From assembly GCA_016713665.1 (NCBI GenBank), contig JADJOR010000002.1, positions 868,001 through 932,000 on the forward strand: a stretch of DNA of 64,000 bases, given 5' to 3'. The stretch's first letter is position 1, and every line of letters begins with the position of its first letter. Below, piece after piece: positions 62,141 through 64,000 of this stretch. A program made the translations under genes and the position numbers. The notes under the pieces were generated by a model. It saw nothing but the letters and a program-made list of their open reading frames with translations. It did no database searches and was not told the origin of the DNA. This stretch comes from Deltaproteobacteria bacterium (GTDB lineage: Bacteria > Myxococcota_A > UBA9160 > UBA4427).

Positions 62141-62457
62141 GTGCGGACTCCTCGGGCGGGACTGGGCCCCGCCAAGGGATTCGACGCGAGGAGGCCACCC
62201 GGCCTGGGGCATCGCGTCGAATCCAGTGGCCCCGCGCCACGCGAAAGCGGGCTCGGAGGGCGATCGGGGGGCGTCGAATCGCTCACGCACGGAGATGAGC
62301 AAGCGGCGTGCCAGAGGCGCGCGACAGCAGGCGAACGGAGGCCGGCCGTGATCGAGCGGGGTCGATCCGCTCGGCCGATCGGATGCCGGTCATCGGGCCT
62401 GGCGATCGCTCGCGGGCTGTCCGTGCAGCCCGTCGTGCGGATCGTCCGTGCGGCTCG
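62141..62457. promoter_or_regulatory. Upstream region with a nested inverted repeat and a third half-site
   Basis: GGATTCGACGCGA (62177-62189) and its exact complement TCGCGTCGAATCC (62212-62224) enclose AGGCC-accc-GGCCT (62192-62205). A third partial copy, GCGTCGAATC, is at 62271-62280. Placed 37 bp upstream of the glycosyltransferase start, so operator or leader structure. No gene in this gap. Confidence 0.45.
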
Positions 62458-62865
62458 TCAGTGGAGGTCGTGGTTCTCGGCGAGGGCGGTGCGCAGGCGC
62501 TCGGCCAGCGCATGGGGCTCGATCGTCGTGAGGTCCTTGGGGACCTTGCCAGTCACGTGGTCGGCGGTCGATTTGGGGAGCGCCGCCAGCAGGTCGCCGA
62601 GGAAGCGCTTCGGAGCGACCAGAAGGACGTCGCGGATCGTGTGGGCCTGGACCGCGCGGGTGATCTCTTCGCCGAGCTCGGCCGCGAACTTCGCCTCGGT
62701 CGCGTGGTGCTCCGAGTCGTGGCCCTTCGCGGAGTGGCCGCGGTGCTCCCCGCCATGGTGTTTGTTCTTCAGGGTCTTCACGGCCGTCAGCGCGGCCAGC
62801 GACGCGTCGCTGCTGAAGATCCGACAACCACTTCCATCCGCTACCACGACCCACGTATCGCCCAT
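62458..62865 (-). CDS. Host-attachment / baeRF-type protein
   Basis: 135 residues, GGGAGG before the ATG at 62865. The start TWVVVADGSGCRIFSSD and the end RDVLLVAPKRFLGDLLAALP and VTGKVPKDLTTIEPHALAERL are the pattern of the small proteins named host attachment protein (release-factor-1-like baeRF group). The middle is His-rich (KHHGGEHRGHSAKGHDSEHH), possibly metal-binding. Function of the family is uncertain; some are linked to stress. Divergent from the P450 at 63094. Confidence 0.8.
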   Translation of the reverse strand: MGDTWVVVADGSGCRIFSSDASLAALTAVKTLKNKHHGGEHRGHSAKGHDSEHHATEAKFAAELGEEITRAVQAHTIRDVLLVAPKRFLGDLLAALPKSTADHVTGKVPKDLTTIEPHALAERLRTALAENHDLH

Positions 62866-63010
62866 GAGACCTCCCGGCGCGGCGGACGTTAGCCGGGTCC
62901 GCTCCCACGGCAAGCACGGGCTCGAGCGCGTCGCGGACGTGGGGCGAACCGTCGCAGTGTCGAGCGCAATTGAGGCGGTGGGCCCCGCAGACACGGCGCG
63001 AGCCGCCGCT

Positions 63011-63022
63011 GAACGATCGTTC
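63011..63022. promoter_or_regulatory. Perfect palindrome before the P450
   Basis: GAACGATCGTTC, 71 bp upstream of the P450 GTG. Such 12-bp palindromes with GAAC/GTTC ends are common TetR-family operators, but no regulator gene is adjacent within the window. Confidence 0.4.
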
Positions 63023-63093
63023 GGAATCGGCACGGAACCTGCTTTCCTCGAAGTCCGAGGCCGTGCCCCCGTCCCTTTGCGAAAGGAGTTGTC

Positions 63094-64000
63094 GTGTCCG
63101 CCATCGTCGATCCCAGCAAGCTCGTCGACCCCCGATCCTACGGCCAGAATGGTCTGCCCCATGCCGAGTGGGCGCGTCTGCGACGCGAGGCGCCCGTCGA
63201 GTACTTCGAGGCTCCGGGCTTTCCGCCGTTCTGGGCGATCACGAAACACGCGGACATCGTCGAGATCTCGAAGCTGCCCGACGTCTTCCTGAATGCGCCC
63301 GGCATGACGATCGCCCGCCGCGAGGCGCTCGAGGCCCAGGCGGCGCCGCCGATCCGCACGATCATCAACATGGATCCGCCGGAGCACCGGAAATTCCGCC
63401 AGATCGCGAGCGCCTACTTCACGCCGCGGGCGATCCAGAGCCTGCAGCCCCTCGTCGAGAAGACCGCACGCCAGCTCGTCGACGATCTCGGCCGCGAGGG
63501 GGAATGCGATTTCATCGCGCGCATCGCGTCGATCCATCCGCTCAAGGTGATCGCCCGCATCCTCGGCGTCCCCGAGTCCGACGAGCCCTTCATCCTCAAG
63601 CTGACCAACGAGCTCTTCGGCAGCGAGGATCCCGAGTTCCAGCGCACGGGCGATCATTTCGAGCATACGAAGTCGCTCTTCATGGACTTCTGGACCTACT
63701 TCTCGGCCGTCATCGCCGATCGCCGCAAGCAGCCGCGCGAGGATCTCGCGACCGTGATCGCGAACGCGAGGATCGACGGCAAGCCGATGGGCGATCTCGA
63801 GACGATGGGCTACTGCCTGATCACGTTCACCGCCGGCCACGAAACGACCCGCGGCTCGATCGGGGGCGGTCTCGAGGTCCTGCTCGACAATCCCGGCGAG
63901 CTCGCACGCTGGGGACGCGAGCCCGGCATCACGCCGCGGGCGATCGACGAGATCGTGCGCTTCGTGACCCCCGTCAACCACATGATGCGAACGGCGGCCG
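63094..64000 (+). CDS. Cytochrome P450, 5' part
   Basis: GTG start at 63094 with AAAGGAG 6 bp before it; 302 residues are visible before the window ends, so the haem-binding Cys loop is missing. NMDPPEHRKFRQIASAYFTP near 92, the I-helix FTAGHETTRGSIGG near 247, and the K-helix EIVR (ExxR) near 288 are clear. The N-terminal half resembles actinobacterial CYP124/125/142-type steroid and fatty-acid hydroxylases, a guess by motif style only. Third P450 of the window, soluble type. Confidence 0.9.
   Translation, partial: MSAIVDPSKLVDPRSYGQNGLPHAEWARLRREAPVEYFEAPGFPPFWAITKHADIVEISKLPDVFLNAPGMTIARREALEAQAAPPIRTIINMDPPEHRKFRQIASAYFTPRAIQSLQPLVEKTARQLVDDLGREGECDFIARIASIHPLKVIARILGVPESDEPFILKLTNELFGSEDPEFQRTGDHFEHTKSLFMDFWTYFSAVIADRRKQPREDLATVIANARIDGKPMGDLETMGYCLITFTAGHETTRGSIGGGLEVLLDNPGELARWGREPGITPRAIDEIVRFVTPVNHMMRTAA

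Overview
High-GC bacterial chromosome (roughly 68-70% GC in most genes). Lipoprotein signals, a MacA/MacB-type exporter and periplasmic binding proteins point to a Gram-negative cell. The gene mix (many short-chain dehydrogenases, P450s, crotonases, amidohydrolases, a sterol-type CYP51, an actinobacterial-style sterol side-chain aldolase cassette, a tungsten oxidoreductase locus) looks like uncultured deltaproteobacteria-like lineages such as Myxococcota or Binatota. That taxonomic guess is inference; no rRNA or marker gene is present.

Layout. 1-467: the end of an SDR. 468-5709: an atypical lower-GC islet with scattered, unlinked genes (EamA transporter, two GNAT acetyltransferases, a cupin, a gene damaged by a run of homopolymers). 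The islet lies exactly between two halves of a decayed SDR copy. 5710-10388: four SDRs and a P450 on the minus strand. 10577-12708: crotonase plus DapB-like oxidoreductase. 12767-14599: probable tartronate-semialdehyde reductase type enzyme divergent from a D-glycerate kinase. 14651-21454: cycloeucalenol cycloisomerase homologue, extended SDR, NhaA, zinc alcohol dehydrogenase, MarR, CYP51 and a 3Fe-4S ferredoxin. 21582-30364: unknown protein, ECF sigma factor, and two divergent amidohydrolases, the second heading an operon with an acyl-CoA ligase, a crotonase and a second DapB-like protein. 30422-40307: lipoprotein protease, DUF1214 and DUF3604 proteins, and a four-gene MacAB-like exporter. 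40406-45433: VOC protein, D-aminoacylase-type amidohydrolase, then chsH2-chsH1-ltp2-like genes. 45433-53548: tungstate transporter, two MoeA proteins, an aldehyde:ferredoxin oxidoreductase and a MoaD-like carrier. 53635-59400: two SDRs, an amidohydrolase, a zinc-ribbon protein and tandem ferritin-like diiron proteins. 59672-64000: HemN, a putative glycosyltransferase, a host-attachment-type protein and the start of another P450.

How it fits together. Two themes stand out. First, steroid or triterpenoid chemistry: the cycloisomerase and CYP51 are successive steps of the plant sterol route (cycloeucalenol to obtusifoliol, then 14-alpha-demethylation) and lie about 4.4 kb apart. Some 23 kb away is a MaoC/DUF35-MaoC-aldolase set in the same order as the Mycobacterium tuberculosis igr operon, which removes the last sterol side-chain carbons. 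Second, a nearly complete tungsten-enzyme locus (uptake, cofactor synthesis, apoenzyme), whose transporter genes overlap the stop codon of the ltp2 homologue.

Three coding frames contain single-base frameshifts (near 37630, 55045 and 56490), and one stretch (3555-3912) is almost pure G/C homopolymer. Some sequence error is therefore likely, and the 'broken' genes should be read with that in mind.
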